From NCBI GenBank assembly GCA_937891085.1, contig CALAEY010000095.1:1-37373 (forward strand): a stretch of 37,373 bases of DNA, in the 5' to 3' direction. Both the position numbers and the translations under genes were made by a program. Every line of letters begins with the position of its first letter. Position 1 is the stretch's first letter. Source of the DNA: an uncultured Prevotellaceae bacterium. Lineage in GTDB: Bacteria > Bacteroidota > Bacteroidia > Bacteroidales > Bacteroidaceae. Under the pieces are notes generated by a model. The model made no database searches. It had not been told where the DNA came from and saw only the letters and a program-made list of their open reading frames with translations. Shown here piece after piece: positions 1 through 9,555 of this stretch.

Positions 1-940
1 CAACCTGCTGCTTGCCATCTGGTGTATAGATAGCCTCAGCAGCCCGCTGCGACACATAACTGGTGCCATTGAACTTAGTGGACTGGCGGCGATTCCAAAG
101 CGGGTTCAGAGGTATGCGCTCCCCTGTGAGGGTGGCTGCTGTAAGGTCTTTAGGTACGATGGTATAGCCGCAGCGCACACCCGTGAAGCCCGCTGTCTTG
201 GAATAGCTATGAAACTCAATTGCGCACTTGCGAGCTCCCCTGATCTCATAGATGCTTCTGGGAATATCTGCATCACGAATATAGGCTTGGTAGGCCGCAT
301 CAAAGAAGATAAGCGTATCGTTCTTCAAAGCATAGTTCACCCACTTTCGAAGTTCGACCTTAGTGATGACAGTTCCCGTAGGATTATTCGGATAGCAGAG
401 GTAAATGACATCTACACGCTTGTCGGGCAAAGCCGGAATAAAGCCATTCTCACGAGTACAAGGCATGTAAACCACATTCGACCAGTGTCCGTTCTCTTGA
501 ACACCTGCACGACCTATCATTACATTGGAATCTATATAGACGGGGTAGATAGGGTCCGTAACCCCAATGGAATTGTCCCAGCGGATAAGTTCCTGAATAT
601 TGCCTGTATCACTCTTTGCTCCATCATTAATGAAGATCTCGTCTATATCGAGATGGATGCCACGAGGCAGGAAGTCATTCTTCAAGATGGCTTCACGCAG
701 GAAATCGTAGCCCTGCTCTGGTCCGTAACCTCGGAACCCAGCAGATGTCCCCATCTCATCGACAGCCCGATGCATGGCCTCAATGACTGCGGGGCAGAGG
801 GGCTGAGTGACATCGCCAATACCCAATGAAATAACATCAGCCTTGGGATGCATCACCTTGAAAGCATTCACCTTCTTTGCTATGTCTGCAAACAAGTAGT
901 TGTTCGGCAATTTAAGAAAATGATCATTTACTAAAGCCAT
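1..940 (-). CDS. dapL: LL-diaminopimelate aminotransferase, C-terminus cut by window edge
   Basis: This PLP enzyme converts tetrahydrodipicolinate directly to LL-diaminopimelate with glutamate as amino donor, a one-step branch of lysine and peptidoglycan-precursor synthesis. I translated the reverse strand from the ATG at 940. The reading frame stays open for about 313 codons to base 1, so roughly the last quarter of a protein of about 410 residues is missing. Fold-type I aminotransferase landmarks are visible: the CYPNNPTG stretch near residues 182-189 and the HSYSKTAGFTG segment with the probable PLP lysine near residue 248. The start lies 4 nt beyond the dapF stop, so the gene is the last visible member of the gltB-gltD-dapF-dapL unit. 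Its product is the substrate of DapF next door, which supports DapL over a generic aminotransferase. Confidence 0.93.
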   Translation of the reverse strand, partial: MALVNDHFLKLPNNYLFADIAKKVNAFKVMHPKADVISLGIGDVTQPLCPAVIEAMHRAVDEMGTSAGFRGYGPEQGYDFLREAILKNDFLPRGIHLDIDEIFINDGAKSDTGNIQELIRWDNSIGVTDPIYPVYIDSNVMIGRAGVQENGHWSNVVYMPCTRENGFIPALPDKRVDVIYLCYPNNPTGTVITKVELRKWVNYALKNDTLIFFDAAYQAYIRDADIPRSIYEIRGARKCAIEFHSYSKTAGFTGVRCGYTIVPKDLTAATLTGERIPLNPLWNRRQSTKFNGTSYVSQRAAEAIYTPDGKQQV

Positions 941-944
941 AGTT

Positions 945-1754
945 TTATGTTGTTTGAAGTTCTGTTTCTCCATCAAATACAAAGGCTGCAGGACCAGTCA
1001 TATAGACATGGTTGTCTGATTCGCGCCATTCAATATCGAGCATACCGCCATCCATGAGTATTCTTGACTTGCGTCCCGCCCTACCTGTGAGACTGGCAGC
1101 CACAGCCGTGGCACAGGCTCCTGTGCCACAGGCCATCGTAATGCCACTGCCCCGCTCCCAGACACGGACACGGATGGTACCATCTTCCCGCATCTGTGCA
1201 AACTCAATGTTGCACCGTTGTGGAAATGCAGGATGACGTTCCAAGATCTTTCCCACCTCTCCTACTTGATTGATATCATCGGTAAAAATGACATAGTGAG
1301 GATTACCCATTGATACGAATACGCCAGAATCAAGGCCGTGATTAGGCAGGAAAAGGGCTTTATCTTCAGTCTGGGGCTCCAGCATATCAACCGTAACGCT
1401 CATCACCTTTCCGCAGTCTACTTTCAGTAGTAGCGTTTTAATTCCAGAGAGTGTCAGCAGACGTATAGTATTCTTTGTGGTCAGTCCACGCTCGTAAAGA
1501 TATTTCCCAATGCAACGAGAGGCATTGCCACACATCATGGCCTCACTGCCATCGGCATTGAATATACGCATGGAAAAGTCTGCTTCTGGAACTGGCGACT
1601 TCCCAATGAGCACCAGCCCATCAGAGCCAATGCCCTTATGGCGATCGCTCCACTGCACAGCGACTTGCACTGGATCAGGAATGGGATATTGCATAGCATC
1701 TACATAAATATAATCGTTGCCTGCCCCATGCATTTTTGAAAATCTCACCTTCAT
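945..1754 (-). CDS. dapF: diaminopimelate epimerase
   Basis: DapF is a cytoplasmic, cofactor-independent epimerase that converts LL-diaminopimelate to the meso form used for lysine and peptidoglycan. The 269-residue length is normal for the family. Both catalytic cysteines are present: Cys75 in MMCGNASR and Cys209 in ACGTGACA. The N-terminal HGAGNDYIYVD motif is also intact. The gene starts 5 nt after the gltD stop and ends 4 nt before the dapL start, so it is almost certainly co-transcribed with gltBD. Finding DapL and DapF as neighbours means this operon makes meso-DAP from tetrahydrodipicolinate by the aminotransferase route, without acylated intermediates. Confidence 0.97.
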   Translation of the reverse strand: MKVRFSKMHGAGNDYIYVDAMQYPIPDPVQVAVQWSDRHKGIGSDGLVLIGKSPVPEADFSMRIFNADGSEAMMCGNASRCIGKYLYERGLTTKNTIRLLTLSGIKTLLLKVDCGKVMSVTVDMLEPQTEDKALFLPNHGLDSGVFVSMGNPHYVIFTDDINQVGEVGKILERHPAFPQRCNIEFAQMREDGTIRVRVWERGSGITMACGTGACATAVAASLTGRAGRKSRILMDGGMLDIEWRESDNHVYMTGPAAFVFDGETELQTT

Positions 1755-1759
1755 CCTTT

Positions 1760-3109
1760 TTACTTAAAATAGTTATCAACCTTCCTTGCCGTCTGGATTC
1801 CACTGGCCATAGCCCGAACCACCAAAGAGGCGCCATTGGCTGCATCTCCGCATACAAAGACATGCTCTGGGTATGACGGATGTTCTGGTTTCAGGAATCC
1901 CATAGCCAGCAGTACCATTTCAGCCTTAATAATCTCAGGAGCGCCCTTTTCCACCATGAGAGGCCTGCCTCCAGCTGGATTGGGTTTCCAATCTATCTCC
2001 TGCACCTTCACTCCTGTCAGTTTCCCATTTGTGCCCAGGAATTCAAGAGTATTGATATTCCAGCGACGGACACAGCCTTCTTCGTGAGAAGAGGTTGTCT
2101 TTAAGGTCCTTGGGTAATTCGGCCATGGATTTTGCGGATCGTCAGGCCCTTCTACCGGGCGAGGCATGATTTCAATCTGAGTCACACTCTTACATCCCTG
2201 ACGATGGGCAGTACCTATGCAATCACTACCCGTATCACCTCCGCCAATCACGAGCACGTCCTTTCCCTTTGCAGTGACGCGCTCATCTTTCGAGAACTCC
2301 GCACCTGCAAGGACTCTGTTCTGCTGAGCCAATAATTCGAGCGCAAAGTGAACACCCTTCAATTCGCGCCCCTGAATAGGCAAGTCTCTGGCTACAGGTG
2401 TACCAGTGGCTATCACCACGGCATCGTATTCTTTGAATAAGGAGCAAGAGGCATCCAGCGTAATGGATTCTCCAAAGCGGAATACGATACCTTCCTGCTC
2501 CAGCAACCTCATCCTTCTGTCTATGATCGCCTTGTTGAGTTTGAAGTTCGGTATACCATAACGAAGCAAGCCACCTGCCGACTCATTTTTCTCGAAAACA
2601 GTAACCTGATAACCTTTTAGATTCAACTCATTGGCTGCAGCCACTCCGGCTGGTCCTGATCCGATGACAGCCACACGCCTTCCATTTCTCACGGGATGAT
2701 GCACAGCGATATAGCCTTCCCTAAAGGCTGCTTCCGTAATGGCAGCCTCATCCTCGCGATTTGTGGTAGGTTCATGCTGCACCAGATTCAGCACACAAGC
2801 TTTCTCACAAAGGGCAGGACAGATACGCCCCGTGAACTCTGGGAATGGATTAGTGGCACTGAGCAGTTGATAGGCATGCTCCCATTCCCCCTTATATAAG
2901 GCATCGTTCCACTCTGGAGGCTTATTTCCCAACGGGCAAGCCCAATGGCAGAAAGGCACCCCACAATCCATGCAACGCGAGGCTTGCAGCTTTCGTTCTC
3001 TAGTATTCAATGTCTGCTCCACTTCTCCAAAATCGAGGATTCTGTCATGAAGCGGACGATAGCCAGCTTCCTGGCGACGTATTTCTAAAAAAGCTTTCGG
3101 ATTTCCCAT
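1760..3109 (-). CDS. gltD: glutamate synthase (NADPH) small subunit
   Basis: GltD is the FAD- and NADPH-binding small subunit that passes electrons to GltB for making glutamate from 2-oxoglutarate and glutamine. The N-terminal region carries the cysteine clusters that bind 4Fe-4S centres (CMDCGVPFCHWACP, then CPALCEKAC). These are followed by the FAD Rossmann motif GSGPAGVAAA near residues 150-160 and the NADPH motif IGGGDTGSDC. The C-terminal FAD segment reads CGDAANGASLVV. I place the start at the ATG at 3109, 2 nt after the gltB stop; an in-frame TTG at 3115 overlaps that stop and is less likely. From the ATG the protein has 449 residues, close to the family norm. The tight spacing implies translational coupling with gltB. 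Confidence 0.96.
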   Translation of the reverse strand: MGNPKAFLEIRRQEAGYRPLHDRILDFGEVEQTLNTRERKLQASRCMDCGVPFCHWACPLGNKPPEWNDALYKGEWEHAYQLLSATNPFPEFTGRICPALCEKACVLNLVQHEPTTNREDEAAITEAAFREGYIAVHHPVRNGRRVAVIGSGPAGVAAANELNLKGYQVTVFEKNESAGGLLRYGIPNFKLNKAIIDRRMRLLEQEGIVFRFGESITLDASCSLFKEYDAVVIATGTPVARDLPIQGRELKGVHFALELLAQQNRVLAGAEFSKDERVTAKGKDVLVIGGGDTGSDCIGTAHRQGCKSVTQIEIMPRPVEGPDDPQNPWPNYPRTLKTTSSHEEGCVRRWNINTLEFLGTNGKLTGVKVQEIDWKPNPAGGRPLMVEKGAPEIIKAEMVLLAMGFLKPEHPSYPEHVFVCGDAANGASLVVRAMASGIQTARKVDNYFK

Positions 3110-3111
3110 AA

Positions 3112-6100
3112 TCAATAGTCTCTTTGCATATCTTCGATTTTCTGTCTTAACTTATTCATCTGCTCTTCTTGCAGAACGCGCTTATACTCAATAGGCACCA
3201 CTTGGATGAAGTCTTCCACATAGCGAGACCAATCATCAAGCATCGTGCGAGCCAACTTAGACCCTGTATATAGGTAGTGCTGTCGAATCAGCTCATGAAG
3301 TTCTTTTCGAGATACACCATCTTCCACGAGGTTTATCTCCACCATATCCATGTTGCAGAAGAAATCAAACGTATGGTTCTTATCCCAAACATAGGCCACG
3401 CCGCCCGACATACCTGCCGCAAAGTTGCGCCCCGTTTCACCGAGCACTACTACCCGACCTCCTGTCATATATTCGCAGCAATGATCCCCCGCTCCTTCAA
3501 TCACAGCGATGGCTCCTGAGTTTCTGACACCAAAACGCTCTCCTACCTTCCCATTGATATACAGTTCACCAGAGGTAGCTCCGTAGAGTCCTGTATTTCC
3601 AGCAATGATATTATCTTCGGCAGCAAAGTTGGATCGAGTCTGCGGAAGAATGGCAATCCGACCGCCAGAGAGTCCCTTGGCAAAATAATCATTCGTCTCA
3701 CCTTCAAGTTTAAAATTCACACCTTTCACCAAGAATGCTCCAAACGACTGTCCTGCTGAGCCCTTGAATCCTACACTGATGGTACCATCCGGCAACCCCG
3801 CCAATCCATATTTCTTAGCAATCAAGCCAGAAATCATGGCACCTACGGCACGGTCGGTATTCTTAATGGCATAATCAAGTGAAACTTCTTCCTGAGTGTC
3901 GATGGCCTTACCAGCAGAAGCTATCATCTGATCATCGAGAATAGTGCGCTGCATTCCAAGAGGGATGTTCGGCTGCATAGCATCACCTATGAAATGCAGT
4001 TCACCTTTCTCTTTATACAAAAGCCTCTTGAAATCGAGTGAGGAAGAGGGCTTTGTAACTATAAGTTCTGTATGCCCGACAATGTCATGAAGGTGTCTAT
4101 ACCCCATCTCAGCCAGATATTCACGTACCTCCTGTGCCAAAAACGTAAAATAGTTGACAAGATATTCATAATGTCCCTTGAAATGCTTACGCAACTCAGG
4201 ATTCTGTGTGGCTACTCCCATAGGACATGTATTCAGGTTGCATTTCCGCATCATCACGCACCCCAATACAATGAGTGCTGCCGTACCAAAGCCGAACTCC
4301 TCAGCCCCAAGAAGGGCCATCAGGACCACGTCACGACCCGTTTTTATCTGTCCATCAACCTGTAAACGGACATTACTCCTTAATCCATTCCTAACAAGTG
4401 TCTGCTGCGTTTCACTCAAACCGATTTCAGGTGAAATACCAGCAAAACGCATACTGGACGCAGGAGAAGCCCCCGTGCCACCTTCAGCACCAGAGATTAT
4501 AATGAGGTCTGCCTTAGCCTTAGCCACTCCAGCGGCAATGGTCCCCACTCCACTTTCGGCCACCAGTTTCACAGAAACAGCTGCACGGGGATTGACATTC
4601 TTCAAGTCGAATATCAATTGCGCCAGATCCTCTATACTATAGATATCATGATGCGGTGGGGGCGATATAAGCGAAATGCCAGGAATAGAATGGCGTGTCT
4701 TGGCAATCACCTCATTGACCTTAAACCCAGGCAACTGGCCACCCTCACCCGGCTTGGCACCTTGAGCCACTTTTATCTGTATCTCTTCAGCATTCACCAG
4801 ATACTCGGTGGTGACACCGAAACGTCCCGAAGCTACCTGCTTCGTCTTACTATTCAAGCTAATGCCATCCTGTTGGGCACTGAAACGCTCAGCATCTTCA
4901 CCGCCCTCACCAGTATTCGAACGGGCACCGAGTTTGTTCATTGCCAGACAGATGGCTTCATGTGCTTCTTTAGAGAGGGCTCCAAACGACATGGCACCTG
5001 TCACGAAATGCTTCACAATACTTTCTACAGGTTCCACCTCATCTATACTGATAGGCTGATGTCTGAAATCAAGAAAATCGCGAATGAAAATCGGATCCTT
5101 TTTCTCATCTACCAACCGAGTATATTCCTTGAATTTCTCATAATTACCTGTTCGAGTAGCCAATTGCAGCGTAGCGATGGTCTCAGGGTTCCAAGCATGC
5201 GCTATACCATCCTTTCGCCAATTGAACTGACCTTGGTTTGGTAAGAAGGCGTTTTCTGTCATAGAATAAGCAGCCTGATGTAGAGCAATGGCATCTTCTG
5301 CCATTTTCTCCAAACCTACGCCTCCTATGGTACTGACTTCGGTACCAAAATACGTTTTCAGCAGATTCTCACTCAATCCGATACTCTCGAATATTTTCGC
5401 GCCTCGATATGATCGAATGGTGGAAATACCCATCTTTGCCATGATCTTGAACAGCCCCTTTTTCACCGCCTTAATATAATTGGACTCTGCTGTGGCATAA
5501 TCTTCCTGTATCTTATGATTTTTAACTAAGTCGTCAAGCACTGCAAATGTCAGATACGGACATAAGGCACTGGCACCATAACCCAACAACAAGGCAGCAT
5601 GCATTGTTTCCCTGATTTCACCACTCTCCACAATCAATGCTGTCTGCACACGCTTTCCTGCCGTTATCAGATAGTGATGGACGGCGGAAACAGCCAACAG
5701 ACTTGGAATCGCCACATGTTCGGCATCCACATCTCGATCAGAAAGAATGATGTAGTTATAGCCTTCATCCACCGATTTCTCTGCCTGTAGGCATAATGTA
5801 TGGAGCGCCTCACGAAGTCCATCAGCTCCTTTTGCTCCTTCGAACAGCATAGGCAGCTTGATGGTATTAAAACCTTTATAACGAATGTTACAAAGAATAT
5901 CCAACTGCGTATTATTCAATATCGGATGCGGCAGACGCACCATCTTGCAGTTGGTCTCATCAGGATTCAGTATTCCTGTACCAACACGCCCGATATATTC
6001 TGTCAGACTCATTACCAACTCCTCACGGATAGAATCAATAGCGGGATTTGTCACTTGTGCAAACTGCTGACGGAAATAATTGAAGAATGTCTGAGGCCTT

Positions 6101-7593
6101 TTACTTAGCACAGCCAAAGGTGTGTCATTACCCATAGAAGCCGTCGGCTCCTGCCCGCTCACGGCCATCGGGGCAATAGTCTTCTCGATATCTTCAGCAC
6201 CATAGCCAAACATGATTTCCTTCTCCAACAGATGCTCCACGGCATTGTCTATATGTCTGCCAGACTTCAGTTTCTCCAGCTGAATACGGTTGGTACTCAG
6301 CCACTGTCTGTAAGGATGCTCTTGAGCTAATTGCTGCTTAACCTCACCATCATAATAGATCTTTCCTTCCTGCGTATCAATCAGCAAAATCTTACCTGGC
6401 TGAAGCCTCCCTTTCTCAGCAACCTCTGCAGGATCGAAGTCCATCACACCCACTTCGCTTGCCACCACCATCGTATTGTTCTTAGTGATAGTGTACCGAG
6501 CCGGTCGCAATCCATTTCTATCAAGCATACCACCCGCAAATCTACCATCAGAGAACAGCAAAGCAGCAGGTCCATCCCATGGCTCCATCAAAATGGAATG
6601 ATATTCATAAAATGCTTTTAAGTCTTCCGAAATAGGGTTCTTGTCATTGAACGACTCTGGAACCAACACACTCATCGCGTGAGGCAGTGACAATCCTGAC
6701 ATCACAAAGAACTCCAAGACATTGTCCAGACTTGCCGAATCTGACATCTCAGGCTGCACAATCGGAGAGATTGCTCTTGCATCGCCCAATGCTTCACTTG
6801 AAAGCACGCTCTCTCTGGCCTGCATCCACCCACGATTTCCGCGGATGGTATTGATCTCTCCATTGTGCGCCAATAAACGGAAAGGCTGAGCCAATGACCA
6901 TGTGGGGAATGTATTCGTACTGAATCGAGAATGCACCAACGCCAACCCACTGGTGAAATACGGATTGGTAAGATCTGGGAAATACTGGCGTACCTGTATA
7001 GACGAAAGCATGCCTTTGTACACAATGCTGGTATTACTCAGCGAACAGATATAAAAATCTTTATGAGATACCCTCCGCTCTATCTTCTTCCTAATTTTAT
7101 ATAATGTACGCGGAAAGGTATCCACCTTATCATCAGAGACTCCTGTCACAAAAACCTGCTTAATATCAGGTTCTGTGCTTGAGGCTGCCTTACCCAGACA
7201 TGCAGCATTCGTAGGCACTGTTCTTAAGTGCATCAGCTGCAAGCCCTCACGCTCTATTTCCTCTATCATTACTCTGAGAATCTCCTGTTGCACCTTCTCT
7301 TCTTTGGGAAGAAATACCAGACCTGTGCCATATTTTCCTTTTTCAGGAACAGGGATACCTTGCAAGAGGATAAACTCATGCGGGATTTGCAACATGATTC
7401 CTGCACCATCGCCATCATCGCCAACTTCTGCTCCACGGTGTCGCATATTCTCCAGAACCCTAAGTGCATTGTCCACCAATTCGTGGCTCTTATTCCCATG
7501 AATATTCACTATCATACCAACCCCACAAGCATCATGCTCATATTCGCTCTGATAGAGTCCTACGTTCTTATTGTCAGTATTACATTTTGACAT
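3112..7593 (-). CDS. gltB: glutamate synthase large subunit
   Basis: GltB hydrolyses glutamine and channels ammonia to 2-oxoglutarate, giving two glutamates. Four regions can be read in order: class II glutaminase from the Cys in EHDACGVG, central domain, FMN domain, and a C-terminal GXGXG beta-helix (GAIAVIEGAGDHCCEYMTGG). The 3Fe-4S motif CVMMRKCNLNTCPMG is present. The frame is open further upstream to 7668, but the predicted promoter (7635-7665) would lie inside that extension. The ATG at 7593 is therefore the better start, giving 1493 residues with Cys23 as nucleophile. This implies removal of a 22-residue propeptide, as is usual for GltB. The gene is the first of a leftward operon with gltD, dapF and dapL, and is divergent from glnK. 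Confidence 0.96.
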   Translation of the reverse strand: MSKCNTDNKNVGLYQSEYEHDACGVGMIVNIHGNKSHELVDNALRVLENMRHRGAEVGDDGDGAGIMLQIPHEFILLQGIPVPEKGKYGTGLVFLPKEEKVQQEILRVMIEEIEREGLQLMHLRTVPTNAACLGKAASSTEPDIKQVFVTGVSDDKVDTFPRTLYKIRKKIERRVSHKDFYICSLSNTSIVYKGMLSSIQVRQYFPDLTNPYFTSGLALVHSRFSTNTFPTWSLAQPFRLLAHNGEINTIRGNRGWMQARESVLSSEALGDARAISPIVQPEMSDSASLDNVLEFFVMSGLSLPHAMSVLVPESFNDKNPISEDLKAFYEYHSILMEPWDGPAALLFSDGRFAGGMLDRNGLRPARYTITKNNTMVVASEVGVMDFDPAEVAEKGRLQPGKILLIDTQEGKIYYDGEVKQQLAQEHPYRQWLSTNRIQLEKLKSGRHIDNAVEHLLEKEIMFGYGAEDIEKTIAPMAVSGQEPTASMGNDTPLAVLSKRPQTFFNYFRQQFAQVTNPAIDSIREELVMSLTEYIGRVGTGILNPDETNCKMVRLPHPILNNTQLDILCNIRYKGFNTIKLPMLFEGAKGADGLREALHTLCLQAEKSVDEGYNYIILSDRDVDAEHVAIPSLLAVSAVHHYLITAGKRVQTALIVESGEIRETMHAALLLGYGASALCPYLTFAVLDDLVKNHKIQEDYATAESNYIKAVKKGLFKIMAKMGISTIRSYRGAKIFESIGLSENLLKTYFGTEVSTIGGVGLEKMAEDAIALHQAAYSMTENAFLPNQGQFNWRKDGIAHAWNPETIATLQLATRTGNYEKFKEYTRLVDEKKDPIFIRDFLDFRHQPISIDEVEPVESIVKHFVTGAMSFGALSKEAHEAICLAMNKLGARSNTGEGGEDAERFSAQQDGISLNSKTKQVASGRFGVTTEYLVNAEEIQIKVAQGAKPGEGGQLPGFKVNEVIAKTRHSIPGISLISPPPHHDIYSIEDLAQLIFDLKNVNPRAAVSVKLVAESGVGTIAAGVAKAKADLIIISGAEGGTGASPASSMRFAGISPEIGLSETQQTLVRNGLRSNVRLQVDGQIKTGRDVVLMALLGAEEFGFGTAALIVLGCVMMRKCNLNTCPMGVATQNPELRKHFKGHYEYLVNYFTFLAQEVREYLAEMGYRHLHDIVGHTELIVTKPSSSLDFKRLLYKEKGELHFIGDAMQPNIPLGMQRTILDDQMIASAGKAIDTQEEVSLDYAIKNTDRAVGAMISGLIAKKYGLAGLPDGTISVGFKGSAGQSFGAFLVKGVNFKLEGETNDYFAKGLSGGRIAILPQTRSNFAAEDNIIAGNTGLYGATSGELYINGKVGERFGVRNSGAIAVIEGAGDHCCEYMTGGRVVVLGETGRNFAAGMSGGVAYVWDKNHTFDFFCNMDMVEINLVEDGVSRKELHELIRQHYLYTGSKLARTMLDDWSRYVEDFIQVVPIEYKRVLQEEQMNKLRQKIEDMQRDY

Positions 7594-7634
7594 AATATTT
7601 TCGTTTAATCTTCCTTTTTGCATCTTTATTGGCG

Positions 7635-7665
7635 CAAAGTTAACGCAAATAGAAAGACAAACAAA
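7635..7665 (-). promoter_or_regulatory. gltB operon promoter, Bacteroidetes type
   Basis: Read leftward, a TTTG (-33 box, 7662-7665) is followed by a 19-bp spacer and a perfect TAACTTTG (-7 box, 7635-7642), matching the TTTG/TAnnTTTG consensus of the Bacteroidetes primary sigma factor. Transcription would start near 7628, about 35 nt before the chosen gltB ATG. Confidence 0.7.
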
Positions 7666-7841
7666 CAAATCTCTTACTTTTTTATTCTTATTATTTGATA
7701 CAAGTTACACTTTGAAGCAAAACAAGCGTGTAATTATTACAGAATACACATAAAAAGTCAATATTATGTTTCAATTCGTTACCAATTACAAAATTCAAGA
7801 ATCAAAATGAAAGTTTTATACCTATAGAATAATCTTTTTCA

Positions 7842-7849
7842 TAACTTTG
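7842..7849 (+). promoter_or_regulatory. glnK operon -7 box
   Basis: A perfect TAACTTTG lies 70 nt before glnK, but no TTTG is present at the 19-21 bp distance expected for the -33 box. A good -7 without a -33 suggests a promoter that needs an activator; this is inference. A 10-bp palindrome GAATGCATTC (7855-7864) sits at or just past the predicted start of transcription. An 11-bp palindrome (GTAAT-T-ATTAC, 7730-7740) lies further upstream in the divergent region. Either could be an operator, though neither matches a site I know. Confidence 0.5.
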
Positions 7850-7918
7850 CAGTCGAATGCATTCAGGCTGCGTAATAGACTTATATTTATTATTAAAAAA
7901 TTAAAAAAGGCAAAAAGT

Positions 7919-8266
7919 ATGAAAAGGATTGAAGCAATCATTCGTAAGACAAAGTTTGAAGAAGTAAAAGAAGCTTTGCTACAATCAGACATCAACTGGT
8001 TTGAGTATCATAGCGTACATGGCATAGGCCAGAGCCGTGAAGAAAGAATATACCGAGGTGTCCAATATTCAACGGATGTCATAGAACGCGTAGCTTTGAC
8101 TATTGTATGCCGAGATCAGTTTGTTGAACCAACTGTCAATGTCATTCTTAAGGTGGCTCATACGGGTGAGATCGGAGACGGACGCATTTTCGTAAGCGAC
8201 ATGATTGACACTTGGTCGATTCGCACTGGTGAGAACGGGGACACGGTATTAAGAGACAAGAAATGA
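7919..8266 (+). CDS. glnK: nitrogen regulatory protein PII
   Basis: PII proteins are trimeric sensors of 2-oxoglutarate, ATP/ADP and glutamine status. The copy next to an ammonium transporter usually plugs AmtB when nitrogen is plentiful. The frame opens earlier, but the ATG at 7919 aligns with all PII N-termini (MKRIEAIIRK) and follows a purine-rich stretch. The resulting 115 residues is the normal size. The T-loop (about residues 36-53) ends in RIYRGVQY, whose last tyrosine, Tyr50, aligns with the uridylylated Tyr51 of E. coli GlnB/GlnK. The C-terminal signature GEIGDGRIFV is intact. The gene lies 24 nt before amtB, the classic glnK-amtB pair. Confidence 0.95.
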   Translation: MKRIEAIIRKTKFEEVKEALLQSDINWFEYHSVHGIGQSREERIYRGVQYSTDVIERVALTIVCRDQFVEPTVNVILKVAHTGEIGDGRIFVSDMIDTWSIRTGENGDTVLRDKK

Positions 8267-8290
8267 GTAAGTTTTAAAGGTAGAAGGATT

Positions 8291-9544
8291 ATGAATGAAA
8301 TAGGATTATCACTTGATACGGTATGGATGCTTCTAGCAGCCATGTTGGTTTTCTGGATGCAACCAGGCTTTGCGCTCTGTGAAGCTGGTTTCACACGAGG
8401 AAAGAATACAGCTAATATTCTGATGAAGAACTTTGTAGATTTCATGTTTGGATCGTTATTGTTCTTCTTCATTGGCTTTGGCTTCATGTTTGGCAGTGGT
8501 GGCGCTGGGTTTATCGGTATGCCCAACTGGGGCGATTTAAGTTTTTATAATGGCGACCTACCTGTAGAAGGTTTCCTAATCTTCGAAACGGTGTTCTGTG
8601 CAACTTCTGCTACGATTGTAAGCGGTGCTATGGCCGAGCGCACTAAGTTCTCGATGTACCTTGTTTACAGTGCCTTCATCTCCCTGATTATTTATCCCGT
8701 AGAAGGCCACTGGACATGGGGAGGAGGCTGGCTTTGCAACGATGCCGCCGATAGTTTTATGATGACAACTTTTGGAGATGTGTTTCACGACTTTGCTGGT
8801 TCGGCCATCGTACACAGTGTTGGCGGCGTACTTGCATTGATAGGAGCTATGGCTCTGGGGCCTCGCATTAGCAAGTATGGGGCAGACGGCAAGAGTCGTG
8901 CTATACCAGGCCACAATCTTACATTAGCTGCATTAGGTGTGTTTATCTTATGGCTCGGTTGGTTTGGCTTCAATCCTGGTTCACAATTAGCTGCTTCGGG
9001 GGAAGTAAACCGAGTGGCGATCAGTCATGTGTTTTTGACCACAAACTTAGCCGCTGTAGCTGGTGGTACAGCCACCATGTTCCTCACTTGGATAAAGTAC
9101 GGTAAGCCTTCACTTTCATTGACACTGAACGGAGTGTTGGCTGGACTCGTTGGCATTACAGCTGGATGTGACCTCGTTTCACCCATCGGCGCCATCATCA
9201 TCGGACTGGTTTGTGGATTGGTGCTTGTCTTTGCCATTGAGTTCATTGACCATGTGCTGCATATCGACGACCCTGTAGGTACCTCCAGCGTGCATGGTGT
9301 TTGTGGTATCTTGGGTACACTGATGACGGGTTTATTGTCCACCTCAAACGGAGCCTTCTATGGTCACGGTTGGGGATTCTTCGGGGCAGAATGCTTTGGA
9401 ATTCTATGCATCGATCTTTGGGCAGCAGCCTGTGGTTTTGCCTTGTTCTATGGAATCAAGAAAATGCACGGTTTACGTGTGGAAGCACGTGTAGAAGAGG
9501 AAGGACTCGATATCTACGAGCACGGAGAAAGTTGTTACAATTAA
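8291..9544 (+). CDS. amtB: ammonium transporter
   Basis: This inner-membrane Amt/Rh channel brings ammonium or ammonia into the cell. It has 417 residues and about 11 hydrophobic segments. The twin pore histidines are visible as His175 (in IVHSVGG) and His335 (in SSVHGVCG), and the conserved N-terminal stretch MQPGFALCEAGFTR is present. There is no N-terminal signal peptide of the E. coli AmtB kind. An AGAAGG ribosome-binding site precedes the ATG. It follows glnK directly and precedes a small outer-membrane barrel gene by 11 nt, so the three genes likely form one ammonium-uptake unit under PII control. Confidence 0.97.
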   Translation: MNEIGLSLDTVWMLLAAMLVFWMQPGFALCEAGFTRGKNTANILMKNFVDFMFGSLLFFFIGFGFMFGSGGAGFIGMPNWGDLSFYNGDLPVEGFLIFETVFCATSATIVSGAMAERTKFSMYLVYSAFISLIIYPVEGHWTWGGGWLCNDAADSFMMTTFGDVFHDFAGSAIVHSVGGVLALIGAMALGPRISKYGADGKSRAIPGHNLTLAALGVFILWLGWFGFNPGSQLAASGEVNRVAISHVFLTTNLAAVAGGTATMFLTWIKYGKPSLSLTLNGVLAGLVGITAGCDLVSPIGAIIIGLVCGLVLVFAIEFIDHVLHIDDPVGTSSVHGVCGILGTLMTGLLSTSNGAFYGHGWGFFGAECFGILCIDLWAAACGFALFYGIKKMHGLRVEARVEEEGLDIYEHGESCYN

Positions 9545-9555
9545 TAACAAAAACT

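Noticed and set aside
209..829. A 206-codon rightward open frame at the left edge
   Set aside because: It is antisense to dapL, whose reverse-strand translation shows clear aminotransferase motifs; the rightward product has none.
4618..5244. A 208-codon rightward open frame inside gltB
   Set aside because: It lies antisense to conserved GltB sequence and resembles no family; antisense frames of this length are expected in a 4.5-kb gene.
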